The position numbers and the translations under genes are program-made. Of a stretch of DNA of 47,955 nucleotides, positions 26,040 through 33,812 are shown in pieces. Within the stretch, counting starts at the first letter, position 1. Each line of letters begins with the position of its first letter. The notes below the pieces were generated by a model, which made no database searches, was not told the origin of the DNA, and saw nothing but the letters and a program-made list of their open reading frames with translations. This stretch comes from Paracoccaceae bacterium (lineage in GTDB: Bacteria > Pseudomonadota > Alphaproteobacteria > Rhodobacterales > Rhodobacteraceae), in contig JASBUI010000041.1 in assembly GCA_030148005.1 (NCBI GenBank), positions 1 through 47,955 on the forward strand. The letters are read 5' to 3'.

Positions 26040-26782
26040 TCAAGCTTGATGGAGTAGAAAAAGCCTTTGGCCGAAACCGCGTTCTGCGGGGCATCAACCT
26101 TGAGGTTCCGCGCGGCAAAAGCGTTGTGGTGATCGGTGGGTCAGGAACGGGCAAGTCGGTTCTGCTAAAGTGCATTCTGGGGCTGGTTCAGCCTGATAGC
26201 GGCCGGATCATGGTCGACGGCAAAGACGCTGGCCGGGGCGACCGTGATGCGTTTCTTGCGCAGTTCGGGATGCTGTTTCAGGGCGGCGCGCTTTTCGACA
26301 GTCTGCATGTCTGGGAAAACGTAGCCTTTCGGCTTCTGCGCGGATCGCTCAAACGGCCCCGCGAAGAGGCGCGTGCCATCGCGATAGAAAAGCTGCGGCG
26401 CGTGGGGCTGAAGGCGGATGTCGCGGATATGTATCCCGGAGAGCTTTCAGGGGGCATGCAAAAGCGTGTGGGGCTTGCGCGGGCCATCGCCGCCGAGCCG
26501 CAGATCATCTTTTTTGATGAGCCGACCACGGGGCTGGACCCGATCATGGCAGGCGTGATCAACGATCTTATCCGAGAGATTGTCGTCGAAATGGGCGCGA
26601 CCGCGATGACCATAACCCATGACATGAGTTCGGTGCGCGCCATCGCCGACAATGTGGCGATGCTGCACGGCGGGGTCATTCAGTGGTATGGTCCGGTGGC
26701 CGATCTGGACAACTCGGGCGATCCGTTTGTGGATCAGTTTGTGCATGGGCGCGCGGAAGGGCCGATAGAGGCCGTGCGCTAA
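26036..26782 (+). CDS. mlaF: MlaF-type ABC ATPase (phospholipid transport)
   Basis: The 248-residue ATPase powers the MlaE permease. Walker A is GGSGTGKSVLLKCILGL, the signature is GELSGGMQKRVGLARAI, Walker B is IIFFDEPTTGLDPIM, and the switch histidine is in TITHDMSS. The LSGGMQKR form of the signature is typical of MlaF/Mkl ATPases. After it comes a 368-base stretch with no clear gene. The mlaD, mlaC and mlaA partners are not in view. Confidence 0.95.
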   Translation: MIKLDGVEKAFGRNRVLRGINLEVPRGKSVVVIGGSGTGKSVLLKCILGLVQPDSGRIMVDGKDAGRGDRDAFLAQFGMLFQGGALFDSLHVWENVAFRLLRGSLKRPREEARAIAIEKLRRVGLKADVADMYPGELSGGMQKRVGLARAIAAEPQIIFFDEPTTGLDPIMAGVINDLIREIVVEMGATAMTITHDMSSVRAIADNVAMLHGGVIQWYGPVADLDNSGDPFVDQFVHGRAEGPIEAVR

Positions 26783-27150
26783 CAGCGGATTCGGCCGATT
26801 TTGGAAAAATTCACACCCGCAGCCGAAACAGTGCCAAAGCTGACCACCCGATTGTTTCAATCCGGTAGTGGATTTGACGAATACCTTGCTATATCAACCC
26901 TCTAAACGGCATTATTGATGATCGGATACTTGGGGGAGTGTCATGGGTTTTGAAGGGCTGAACGGAATTGCTGCGCCGCGGGCTGTCGCGATGGCTTGGC
27001 GTGCGGGCATTGCGCGCGCCGCATGGGCCCCTGACGGCCGCACCCCTGACTGTATCAAGGGCAAGGCCCGCAATGGTCGAAATTCAGCCAATGACCTGAC
27101 AGGACGGCCTGCCAAGGCTAGGATCGCCCGAAGCATGACAAGGGGGCAGC
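26783..27150. other. Gene-poor stretch between mlaF and the small membrane-protein genes
   Basis: I see no confident gene here. A 72-codon open frame starts at ATG 26943 behind a good GGGGGAG ribosome binding site and runs to 27161, but its third codon positions are not GC-rich like the neighbouring genes and the protein looks like nothing known. The first part is comparatively AT-rich (26800-26910) and probably holds the promoter of the downstream group, though I cannot place -35 and -10 boxes with confidence. Confidence 0.4.
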
Positions 27151-27486
27151 ATGGGAAGTGATGAAACCGGCGGCGCGATGAACATCCTGTTCGTGGCATG
27201 GGCCCTTGCCGGTCCCATGATCATCGCCCTTGGGTCGATCTTTCGCGTGATAGAGCGGCGCGGGATCGGTCAGTTCTTTGCCTTTCTGGCGCTTTTGGGC
27301 ATCTCGGGGCTTTTGATATCGGTCCTTGTGGATGTGCCGGGCGTCGTTTCCATCGTGGCGGCGGGGGTTGCCGTGGGATCATGGCTTATCTCACTGGCGC
27401 TATCGACACGCGGGCGCGCGCTGGCCGAGATCGGTCTTTTCGTGGTGGCGCTTGTCCTGCCGGTCGCATTGGGGCTGTTGCGCTAG
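27151..27486 (+). CDS. Small membrane protein, unknown
   Basis: The 111-residue product has four hydrophobic segments (NILFVAWALAGPMIIALGSIF, FAFLALLGISGLLISVLV, VVSIVAAGVAVGSWLISLAL, AEIGLFVVALVLPVALGLL) linked by short charged turns. AGGGGG lies just upstream of the ATG at 27151; an in-frame ATG at 27178 is the alternative. It is followed by a 15-codon ORF and a PqiA-like gene, with which it probably shares a transcript. I recognise no family. Confidence 0.7.
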   Translation: MGSDETGGAMNILFVAWALAGPMIIALGSIFRVIERRGIGQFFAFLALLGISGLLISVLVDVPGVVSIVAAGVAVGSWLISLALSTRGRALAEIGLFVVALVLPVALGLLR

Positions 27487-27526
27487 CCCTGCCCGCAATA
27501 AAAGGGGGCAGACCGGAGGAGCGCAG

Positions 27527-27574
27527 ATGCAATCACAAAACGCGGCCAGAGCCGCCGGGGTGGCCCGGCGATGA
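27527..27574 (+). CDS. 15-codon leader ORF coupled to the pqiA-like gene
   Basis: MQSQNAARAAGVARR is preceded by a near-perfect GGAGGAG ribosome binding site five bases before its ATG. Its TGA overlaps the ATG of the PqiA-like gene (ATGA at 27571-27574), which has no ribosome binding site of its own. The simplest reading is a leader cistron whose translation lets ribosomes start the next gene. The peptide itself need not be functional. Confidence 0.5.
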   Translation: MQSQNAARAAGVARR

Positions 27575-28008
27575 ACCGTAGCCTGCTGAGGTGGTGCAAC
27601 CTTGCGCTGCTGGTTCTCTTTCCCATAGCGTGGTTCGCGCCGATCCTGCGCGCAGGCTTTTTGCCGCTTTTCGGTCTGTCGGAAATTTCGGTCGTCTCGG
27701 GTCTGCAGTCGCTTTGGGGCAGCGATCCCTTCCTTGCGCTTTTGGTGACATTCCTTGCGATCTTTGCGCCATACCTCAAGACAATCGGCCTTGGGCTGAT
27801 CCATTTCGGGCTTTTGCGGCGCAAGGTTTTGCCGGCGCTGAACTTTCTGGGCAAACTGGCGATGGCGGATGTCTTTCTGGTTGCGCTTTATATCGTGATT
27901 GCAAAGGGCATCGGCGTTGGCCGGGTTGAAACAGCTTGGGGGCTTTATCTTTTCACGGGCTGCGTTCTGGTACAGATCGGCCTTGGCTGGGCGACGAGGC
28001 GGCAATGA
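27571..28008 (+). CDS. PqiA-like (paraquat-inducible protein A family) membrane protein
   Basis: The 145-residue protein matches one PqiA domain: NLALLVLFPIAWFAPIL, GLQSLWGSDPFLALLVTFLAIFAPYLKTIGL, LNFLGKLAMADVFLVALYIVIAKGIGVG and a final hydrophobic span GLYLFTGCVLVQIGLGWA. E. coli PqiA has two such domains and sits with the MCE protein PqiB; here there is one domain, without the cysteine-rich repeats and without PqiB. mlaE and mlaF nearby suggest lipid transport. Translation probably depends on the overlapping 15-codon leader ORF. Confidence 0.8.
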   Translation: MNRSLLRWCNLALLVLFPIAWFAPILRAGFLPLFGLSEISVVSGLQSLWGSDPFLALLVTFLAIFAPYLKTIGLGLIHFGLLRRKVLPALNFLGKLAMADVFLVALYIVIAKGIGVGRVETAWGLYLFTGCVLVQIGLGWATRRQ

Positions 28009-28322
28009 ACGTTCTGGTTCTGATGGTCGGTATCGTGATGGCGGGGGCGGTTTTTGTGTCGCTCTTCTGGTCGGTGGCGCAGCTGATACAGGCGCGCGGG
28101 GCCTTGCGGTACGCACATGGCGGCAATATCGCGGGCATCCTTCTGGGGGCGGTCACGCTAAGCTATCTGTGGATCGCGGCAGCGCCGGCAATCGGCGTCT
28201 TTGTGGCCTGCGCGGGGCTAACGACGGCGTTTCTTGAAAAGGGCTGGTCGCGGCTTCTTCCGATTTTTTCGGCGGCCTTCGGCGTTGCGCTGATCCTTGG
28301 CTTGCCGTTTCAGGGCGGCTAG
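28005..28322 (+). CDS. Small membrane protein, unknown
   Basis: The 105-residue product has hydrophobic segments NVLVLMVGIVMAGAVFVSLFW, IAGILLGAVTLSYLW, AIGVFVACAGLTTAFL and LLPIFSAAFGVALILGLPF. I chose ATG 28005, whose ATGA overlaps the pqiA-like stop by 4 bases; the upstream in-frame codons lie inside that gene. It is thus the last member of a three-gene membrane set. radA follows after 13 bases. Confidence 0.7.
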   Translation: MNVLVLMVGIVMAGAVFVSLFWSVAQLIQARGALRYAHGGNIAGILLGAVTLSYLWIAAAPAIGVFVACAGLTTAFLEKGWSRLLPIFSAAFGVALILGLPFQGG

Positions 28323-28335
28323 GACAAAAGAGATC

Positions 28336-29700
28336 ATGGCAAAATCAACGACGTTCTCTTGCAGCGCCTGCGGCGCATCCCATTCCAAGTGGTCGGGGCG
28401 GTGTGATGCCTGCGGCGCGTGGAACTCCATCACCGAAGAGGCGCCTCTTTCGGCGGGCCCGGCAAGCAAATCGCTGGGCGGCAAGCGCGGGCGCACGATG
28501 GAGCTGACCGATCTGGCCACGCAGGAAGACCCGCCAGAGCGCACCCTTTCGGGCATCAATGAGCTGGACCGCGTTCTGGGTGGCGGCCTTGTGGGGGCAT
28601 CGGCCATTCTGGTCGGCGGCGATCCGGGGATCGGCAAGTCGACGCTTTTGCTTCAGGCGGCGGCAAGTTTTGCGGCGGCGGGACTTAAGGCGGTCTATGT
28701 CTCGGGCGAGGAATCCAGCGCGCAGGTGCGGATGCGGGCCCAGCGGATGGGCCTGTCAGAGGCGCCCGTCAAGCTGGCCACGGAAACAAACCTGCGCGAC
28801 ATCCTGACGACCCTTGAGGTGGAAAAGCCCGATATCGCCATCATCGACAGTATCCAGACGATGTGGGCCGACAATGTCGACAGTGTTCCCGGTTCTGTCA
28901 GTCAGGTACGATCGGCGGCGCATGAGTTGACGACTTTTGCCAAGCGCAAGGGCATGGCGGTGGTTCTGGTGGGCCATGTCACCAAGGATGGCCAGATCGC
29001 AGGCCCGCGCGTGGTCGAGCATATGGTCGATACGGTTCTCTATTTCGAAGGCGAGCGCGGGCATCAGTTCCGCATCTTGAGGGCGGTCAAGAACCGCTTT
29101 GGCCCTGCCGATGAGATCGGCGTCTTTGAGATGACGGGCGAGGGTCTGGCCGAGGTCAGCAACCCTTCGGCCCTGTTTCTGTCCGATCGCGAAGAACCTG
29201 CGCCGGGGTCGGTGGTATTCGCCGGGATCGAGGGCACGCGCCCGCTTTTGGTCGAGTTTCAGGCGCTGGTTGCGCCCTCTCCGCATAGTCAGGCGCGGCG
29301 CACTGTCGTTGGCTGGGACGGAAGCCGCCTTGCGATGATCCTTGCCGTGCTTGAAGCGCGCTGCGGCATCCCCTTTACCGGGCTTGATGTCTATCTCAAC
29401 GTCGCAGGCGGCATCCGCATCGGAGAGCCGGCCGCCGATCTTGCCGTAGCAGCGGCGCTTTTATCGGCGCGCGAGGATGCGGCCCTGCCAAAAGAGACGG
29501 TCGTTTTCGGCGAAATCAGCCTGTCGGGTGCTCTAAGACCCGCCGGTCAGACGGAAAATCGGTTGAAAGAGGCGGGAAAACTTGGTTTCACACGGGCAAT
29601 CCTGCCGGCAAAAAGCAAAACCGGCAGTGGTCTGGGCGTAAGCGTCATGGAAATGACGGATTTGTCAGGCTTTGTTGGTGAGGTATTCGGGGCGGGTTAG
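28336..29700 (+). CDS. radA: DNA repair protein RadA (Sms)
   Basis: The 454-residue protein is a RecA-like branch-migration helicase that works in recombinational repair. It has the N-terminal zinc finger CSACGASHSKWSGRCDACG, the Walker A GDPGIGKSTLLLQAA, the RadA-specific KNRFGPADEIGVFEM motif and a C-terminal Lon-protease-like domain (LDVYLNVAGGIRIGEPAADLAVAAALLSAREDAALP). I chose ATG 28336, eight bases after an AGGA; an earlier codon at 28297 lies inside the previous gene. It is followed closely by cvpA. Confidence 0.97.
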   Translation: MAKSTTFSCSACGASHSKWSGRCDACGAWNSITEEAPLSAGPASKSLGGKRGRTMELTDLATQEDPPERTLSGINELDRVLGGGLVGASAILVGGDPGIGKSTLLLQAAASFAAAGLKAVYVSGEESSAQVRMRAQRMGLSEAPVKLATETNLRDILTTLEVEKPDIAIIDSIQTMWADNVDSVPGSVSQVRSAAHELTTFAKRKGMAVVLVGHVTKDGQIAGPRVVEHMVDTVLYFEGERGHQFRILRAVKNRFGPADEIGVFEMTGEGLAEVSNPSALFLSDREEPAPGSVVFAGIEGTRPLLVEFQALVAPSPHSQARRTVVGWDGSRLAMILAVLEARCGIPFTGLDVYLNVAGGIRIGEPAADLAVAAALLSAREDAALPKETVVFGEISLSGALRPAGQTENRLKEAGKLGFTRAILPAKSKTGSGLGVSVMEMTDLSGFVGEVFGAG

Positions 29701-29721
29701 ACCCCGAGGATGGAGCGAGAA

Positions 29722-30276
29722 ATGGAAGGCTTCACAGTCATTGATGCGGTGGTTGGCGGTGTGATCGTCCTTTCGGCGATCCTGGCCTATTCGCGCGGGT
29801 TCGTCCGAGAGTCGATGGCCATCGTCGGGTGGATCGTCGCGGCCGTTCTTGCGTTCATGTTCGCCAAGTCCGCAGAGCCGCTGATCAAGCAGATCCCGGT
29901 TCTTAGCGAGTTTCTGAAAGACAGCTGCGAGTTGTCGATCATAGCCGCTTTTGCTGCGGTTTTCGCGGTCGCGCTTGTTGTTGTGTCGCTATTCACGCCG
30001 CTGTTTGCCTCTATCGTTCAACGCTCTGCTCTGGGCGGCATCGATCAGGGGCTTGGGTTCCTCTTCGGGGTCGCAAGGGGCATCCTTTTGGTAGTTGTGG
30101 CGCTGGTGGTCTACGACCGCATCGTCGTGAACCAGGAAGTGGCGATGATCGACAACAGCCGCACGGCCAAGATCTTTGCGCAGCTTCAGGGCGACATCAA
30201 CGATCGCATCCCCACCGATGCTCCCGGCTGGATCGTCAGCCGCTATGAGCAACTGATCGGCGGCTGCAACGCGTGA
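29722..30276 (+). CDS. cvpA: CvpA-family membrane protein
   Basis: The 184-residue protein has the CvpA family opening EGFTVIDAVVGGVIVLSAILAYSRGFVRESMAIVGWIVAAVLAF and three more hydrophobic segments. CvpA proteins are linked to colicin V secretion and, in E. coli, lie upstream of purF. The same order, cvpA-purF, is seen here. I chose ATG 29722, which has GGAG at a proper distance, over ATG 29710. Its molecular role is not settled. Confidence 0.92.
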   Translation: MEGFTVIDAVVGGVIVLSAILAYSRGFVRESMAIVGWIVAAVLAFMFAKSAEPLIKQIPVLSEFLKDSCELSIIAAFAAVFAVALVVVSLFTPLFASIVQRSALGGIDQGLGFLFGVARGILLVVVALVVYDRIVVNQEVAMIDNSRTAKIFAQLQGDINDRIPTDAPGWIVSRYEQLIGGCNA

Positions 30277-30363
30277 TTCGACCGTTAGGTGGCAGTCAAG
30301 GCCCCCCAAAGGCTTTTGGGGCGCCGTGGCTGCGACGTTACGTTCCAAAGTTGTGATAGTTTC

Positions 30364-30392
30364 GTGACACCACCTGTCATAGGCACTATGTC
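30364..30392 (+). promoter_or_regulatory. Candidate purF promoter with a hairpin upstream
   Basis: GTGACA (30364-30369) and TATGTC (30387-30392) with a 17-base spacer form a possible promoter. A 7-bp hairpin (CCCCAAA with TTTGGGG, loop GGCT, 30304-30321) lies further upstream, after cvpA. It has no T-tract. Confidence 0.35.
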
Positions 30393-30431
30393 AGCGGTAC
30401 GGCCAGTCATGACGGATTCGGAGTGTTCCCC

Positions 30432-31922
30432 TTGACCACGGAAACTCAGCACAACGCGCAGCTGGAAATGCCACCCGCGCATCCTTTCGACGATGATAAA
30501 TTGCGAGAAGAGTGCGGAATTTTCGGCGTCGTCGGTGTGACGGACGCTGCGAACTTCGTGGCGCTTGGTCTGCACGCCTTGCAGCACCGGGGACAGGAAG
30601 CGGGCGGGATCGTCACGCATGACGCCACCCAAGGGTTCAACTCGGCCCGCCGATTTGGCTATGTGCGGGACAATTTCACCTCGCAGAAGCTGATGGAAAC
30701 ATTGCCGGGAACCATTGGGATCGGGCATGTCCGCTATTCCACCACCGGTTCGAAGGGCAACACGCAGATCCGCGATGTTCAGCCGTTCTTTGGCGAGTTT
30801 TCGATGGGCGGGGCCGCGATTGCCCATAACGGCAATATCACCAATGCCGGGGCGCTTCGGCGTGAGTTGATCGACCACGGGTCGATCTTTCAGTCCTCGT
30901 CGGACAGTGAATGCATCATCCACCTGATGGCCCGAAGCCTGCAGCGCACCATCCCCGAGCGGATGGAAGACGCGCTGCGCCGGGTCGAGGGCGCTTTTTC
31001 GGTCGTTGCGATGACCCGCACCAAGCTGATCGGCGTGCGCGATCCCTTGGGCGTGCGCCCGCTGGTTCTGGGTCAGGTGGGCGACGGATGGGTCCTAAGC
31101 TCTGAAACCTGCGCTTTGGATATCATCGGCGCGACCTTCATCCGCGAGATCAATCCCGGCGAGATGGTTGTCATCACCGACAAGGGCGTTGAAAGCCACT
31201 ACCCCTTCCGCCCGCAGCGCCCGCGCTTTTGCATCTTTGAGCATGTCTATTTCTCGCGCCCCGACAGTATCCTTGGCGGGCGCTCGGTCTATGAAACGCG
31301 CCGCCAGATCGGTGTTGAGCTGGCAAAAGAGGCGCCGGTTGAGGCAGATATCGTTTGCCCCGTGCCCGACAGCGGCACACCGGCGGCGATCGGGTTCAGT
31401 CAGCAAAGCGGCATTCCCTATGCGATGGGCATCATCCGCAACCAGTATATGGGGCGCACGTTCATCGAGCCCACGGAAAGCATCCGCAACATGGGCGTCC
31501 GGCTGAAGCTGAACGTCAACCGCGCGCTGATAAAGGGCAAGCGGGTGATCCTTGTCGATGACAGCGTGGTGCGCGGCACGACAAGCCGGAAGATCAAGGA
31601 AATGATCCTGGATGCCGGGGCGGCCGAAGTGCATTTCCGCATCGCCTCTCCGCCGACGGCATGGCCCTGTTTCTACGGGGTGGACACGCCCAAGCGCGAA
31701 AAGCTTTTGGCGGCCACGATGTCAGAGCAGGAGATGTGCGAGCATCTGGAAGTTGATAGCCTGAAGTTCATCTCCCTTGACGGGCTTTACCGCGCGGTTG
31801 GCGAAGAAAGCGGACGCAACGCGGATGCGCCGCAGTATTGCGATGCCTGTTTTTCAGGCGAATACCCGGTCAAGCCATCGGATATGATCGCGCAGGGCTT
31901 TCAGTTGAAGGCCGCCGAATAG
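30432..31922 (+). CDS. purF: Amidophosphoribosyltransferase
   Basis: PurF makes phosphoribosylamine, the first committed step of purine synthesis. The catalytic N-terminal cysteine is in REECGIFGVVG (residue 28 of this call, exposed after propeptide removal). The glutaminase domain includes LHALQHRGQEAGGI and IGHVRYST. The PRTase part has the PRPP loop KRVILVDDSVVRGTTSRKI. The start is a TTG at 30432 with GGAG eight bases upstream; GTG 30423 and ATG 30468 are alternatives. The downstream DNA has no strong terminator. Confidence 0.96.
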   Translation: MTTETQHNAQLEMPPAHPFDDDKLREECGIFGVVGVTDAANFVALGLHALQHRGQEAGGIVTHDATQGFNSARRFGYVRDNFTSQKLMETLPGTIGIGHVRYSTTGSKGNTQIRDVQPFFGEFSMGGAAIAHNGNITNAGALRRELIDHGSIFQSSSDSECIIHLMARSLQRTIPERMEDALRRVEGAFSVVAMTRTKLIGVRDPLGVRPLVLGQVGDGWVLSSETCALDIIGATFIREINPGEMVVITDKGVESHYPFRPQRPRFCIFEHVYFSRPDSILGGRSVYETRRQIGVELAKEAPVEADIVCPVPDSGTPAAIGFSQQSGIPYAMGIIRNQYMGRTFIEPTESIRNMGVRLKLNVNRALIKGKRVILVDDSVVRGTTSRKIKEMILDAGAAEVHFRIASPPTAWPCFYGVDTPKREKLLAATMSEQEMCEHLEVDSLKFISLDGLYRAVGEESGRNADAPQYCDACFSGEYPVKPSDMIAQGFQLKAAE

Positions 31923-32147
31923 GCAGCCTTCCGGGCTCTTCAAAACTTTGAGATCAGCGGGATGCTGCGCGAATTTCGCGCCCCGGCCAAATGCCGCCGA
32001 CGGGCAAGGTTTTCGCCCCTTTTGGCCCCCGGATCGCTGTGTTAGCCCACGGCCCGATCAATAACGGCACCCATCCCCTCAACCAGAACTTTGACCATGA
32101 CGCAGGCCCCAAGGGGCCGGGCCGCATGGCCAGATCGAAAGGCCCCA

Positions 32148-32417
32148 ATGGCAACGAACACAAACCCTGCCCCCAAGGGACGGGCGGCGCAGCAGGCAAC
32201 ACAAAAGGACGTCGTTGCGCTTGACCAGACCATCCTGATCGGGGTCTTTGGCGCGGATGATGCACGCTCTGCCCTTGTGCGGCTGAGCAGTGGCAAGGTC
32301 CGCAAGGTGACGGTGGGCGATCGGCTGAACTGGGGCCGGGTGGCGGCGATTGGCGATGATCGCCTGCTGATCCAGCGCAATGGAAAGAACATCGTTCTGG
32401 AGCTGCCTTCGGGCTGA
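32148..32417 (+). CDS. Small protein with a GspC/PilP-like C-terminal domain
   Basis: The 89-residue product is a short Pro/Ala/Lys-rich start followed by LDQTILIGVFGADDARSALVRLSSGKVRKVTVGDRLNWGRVAAIGDDRLLIQRNGKNIVLELP. This is the beta-rich pattern of the C-terminal homology region of PilP/GspC-type proteins, which in Rhodobacterales often ends a much longer protein. Here it stands alone. I chose ATG 32148, with GAAAGG five bases upstream; ATG 32097 would add 17 residues rich in a related motif. It is probably cytoplasmic, as no signal peptide is visible. Function unknown. Confidence 0.6.
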   Translation: MATNTNPAPKGRAAQQATQKDVVALDQTILIGVFGADDARSALVRLSSGKVRKVTVGDRLNWGRVAAIGDDRLLIQRNGKNIVLELPSG

Positions 32418-32456
32418 GCCCTTGACGATTTGAGCGCAAGTCGGCACACCGCCCCC

Positions 32457-33104
32457 ATGGAAAAGATTGCACTTATAACCGGCGCCTCGCGCGGTCTGGG
32501 CGCGGCCCTGGCCGAGGCGCTTGCACCGCGGTTTCACATTGTCGCCGTTGCCCGCACGGTCGGCGCTTTGGAAGAGCTGGACGATCGCATCAAGGCGCGC
32601 GGCGGTGACGCCACGCTGGTGCCGCTGGACATCAACGACGACGGCGCAATGCAGCATATGTGCAGATCGGTCCATGATCGCTGGGGCCATGTGAACCTTT
32701 GGGCTCACACCGCCGTGCATGTCCCGCCCCTGTCACCGGCGGCGCATGTCGATGCGCGCGATCTGAAAAAGACGGTCGAGACCAACGTGACGGCCACCTC
32801 GCGGCTGATCGGTTATATGGATCCCCTTTTGCGGGCGGCGCCGGGATCAAGCGCGATCTTTTTCGACGACCCCCACCGGGGCGAGAAGTTCTTTGGCGCC
32901 TATGCCGCAACGAAGGCCGCGCAGATAACGCTTGCCGAAAGCTGGCAGGCCGAAACCGAAAAGCTTGAACCCAAAGTTCACATCCTGCGCCCTGCCCCGA
33001 TGCCGACCGCCACGCGCGCAAGGTTTTATCCCGGCGAAGAGCGCAGCGATCTCAGCGCGCCCTCGGCAGAGGCCGAGCGGTTGCTCAAAGAGGTTCTGGG
33101 CTAA
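32457..33104 (+). CDS. Short-chain dehydrogenase/reductase
   Basis: The 215-residue protein opens with the SDR Rossmann motif KIALITGASRGLGAALAEAL and keeps the active-site tyrosine and lysine in GAYAATKAAQIT. The NNAG motif is replaced by WAHTAVHVPP, and the serine region by SSAIFFDDPHRGEKFFG. The gap with the previous gene is short (39 bases), and I chose ATG 32457 although it lacks a clear ribosome binding site. The substrate is unknown. Confidence 0.85.
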   Translation: MEKIALITGASRGLGAALAEALAPRFHIVAVARTVGALEELDDRIKARGGDATLVPLDINDDGAMQHMCRSVHDRWGHVNLWAHTAVHVPPLSPAAHVDARDLKKTVETNVTATSRLIGYMDPLLRAAPGSSAIFFDDPHRGEKFFGAYAATKAAQITLAESWQAETEKLEPKVHILRPAPMPTATRARFYPGEERSDLSAPSAEAERLLKEVLG

Positions 33105-33199
33105 GGGCCCGGCGCCCCTGCTGATTGGCCTGAACCGGCGGGAAACCGCCTGATTTTGCCGGTTTGAGAAACAATACCCTTAAAATTTCGTAACTGTTG

Positions 33200-33223
33200 A
33201 ACAAAAAGTTGCCACTTTTTGTT
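33200..33223. promoter_or_regulatory. Perfect inverted repeat upstream of the pilin-like gene
   Basis: AACAAAAAGT and ACTTTTTGTT form a 10-bp perfect repeat around TGCC, about 50 bases upstream of the pilin-like start. It could be a terminator for the SDR gene (stop at 33104) or an operator. It is AT-rich, unlike its surroundings. Confidence 0.5.
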
Positions 33224-33271
33224 TCTAGCCTTTTGAGCATTAGCCCAGAACAGGATCTTGGAGGTCCCGCG

Positions 33272-33628
33272 ATGACGATGTTTGAAGGCAAGTATTTCTA
33301 TAGTGATGAGAGCGGCGCAGTCACAGTTGACTGGATTGTATTGACGGCCTTTGCGGTTGCGATGGCGCTGGCGGTTGTAGGCACGATGTCGACCCAGATG
33401 GCATCGACGTCCGACAACCTGGCCTCGACGATTTCAAATGTGGACCCCAGCGAGGCGCTTGGCGGCGGCAAGGGGAGCACCGGGAAATCGGGCAGCAAAA
33501 ATCAGGATGACGGATCGGACGCAGGCGATAGCGGCGACGATGGTGGATCCAAGGGCGACAAAGGTTCGAAAGAAAACAAGGGCGAGAAAAGCGGCAAGAA
33601 GGGCAAGGACGGCGAAAAAGACGACTGA
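33272..33628 (+). CDS. Type IVb (Flp-like) pilin-like protein with a charged tail
   Basis: The 118-residue protein has a prepilin-like region YSDESGAVTVDWIVLTAFAVAMALAVVGTM: a Gly at position 15 followed by AVTVD, so that position +5 is Asp, the position where pilins carry Glu, then a 20-residue hydrophobic segment. After this come about 50 residues of low-complexity Gly, Ser, Lys and Asp (for example KGDKGSKENKGEKSGKKGKD). I chose ATG 33272, with GGAGG at the right distance. No assembly genes are close by. Cleavage by a prepilin peptidase is likely, and the tail may face outward. Related short pilins with an AVTVDW motif are common in the family. Confidence 0.75.
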   Translation: MTMFEGKYFYSDESGAVTVDWIVLTAFAVAMALAVVGTMSTQMASTSDNLASTISNVDPSEALGGGKGSTGKSGSKNQDDGSDAGDSGDDGGSKGDKGSKENKGEKSGKKGKDGEKDD

Positions 33629-33648
33629 CGCCTGAAAACATGAAATTT

Positions 33649-33667
33649 GGGGCGAGTTTAACGCCCC
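33649..33667. terminator. Hairpin after the pilin-like gene
   Basis: GGGGCG and CGCCCC form a 6-bp stem with a 7-base loop, 20 bases after the stop. A CCCTTTTTCC stretch comes some bases later, so it is a poor but possible terminator. A second perfect 7-bp hairpin (GCGGCAA with TTGCCGC) lies at 33748-33764. Confidence 0.35.
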
Positions 33668-33812
33668 TGCCCCGCGGCCCTTTTTCCTGATCCACCGCCC
33701 GTGGCGGCGGTTTCAATTTCCTTCGCGCACAATGCCCCGGCCTGCTTGCGGCAATGCTTGCCGCTGCGCCATCGCTCCACTACTAAAGCGGTAGAGCAGT
33801 CCGGAGCGAAGC

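Noticed and set aside
26943..27161. 72-codon frame with a good ribosome binding site
   Set aside because: Third codon positions are not GC-rich, no family is recognised and it overlaps the next gene. Kept only as a remark on the gene-poor stretch.
27400..28116. 238-codon minus-strand open frame over the pqiA-like region
   Set aside because: Arg/Gln/Pro-rich antisense of membrane-protein genes, a common artefact of hydrophobic codons read backwards.
30277..30431. Possible riboswitch or attenuator in the purF leader
   Set aside because: Only one 7-bp hairpin is visible, upstream of the likely promoter; no known riboswitch core was recognised.
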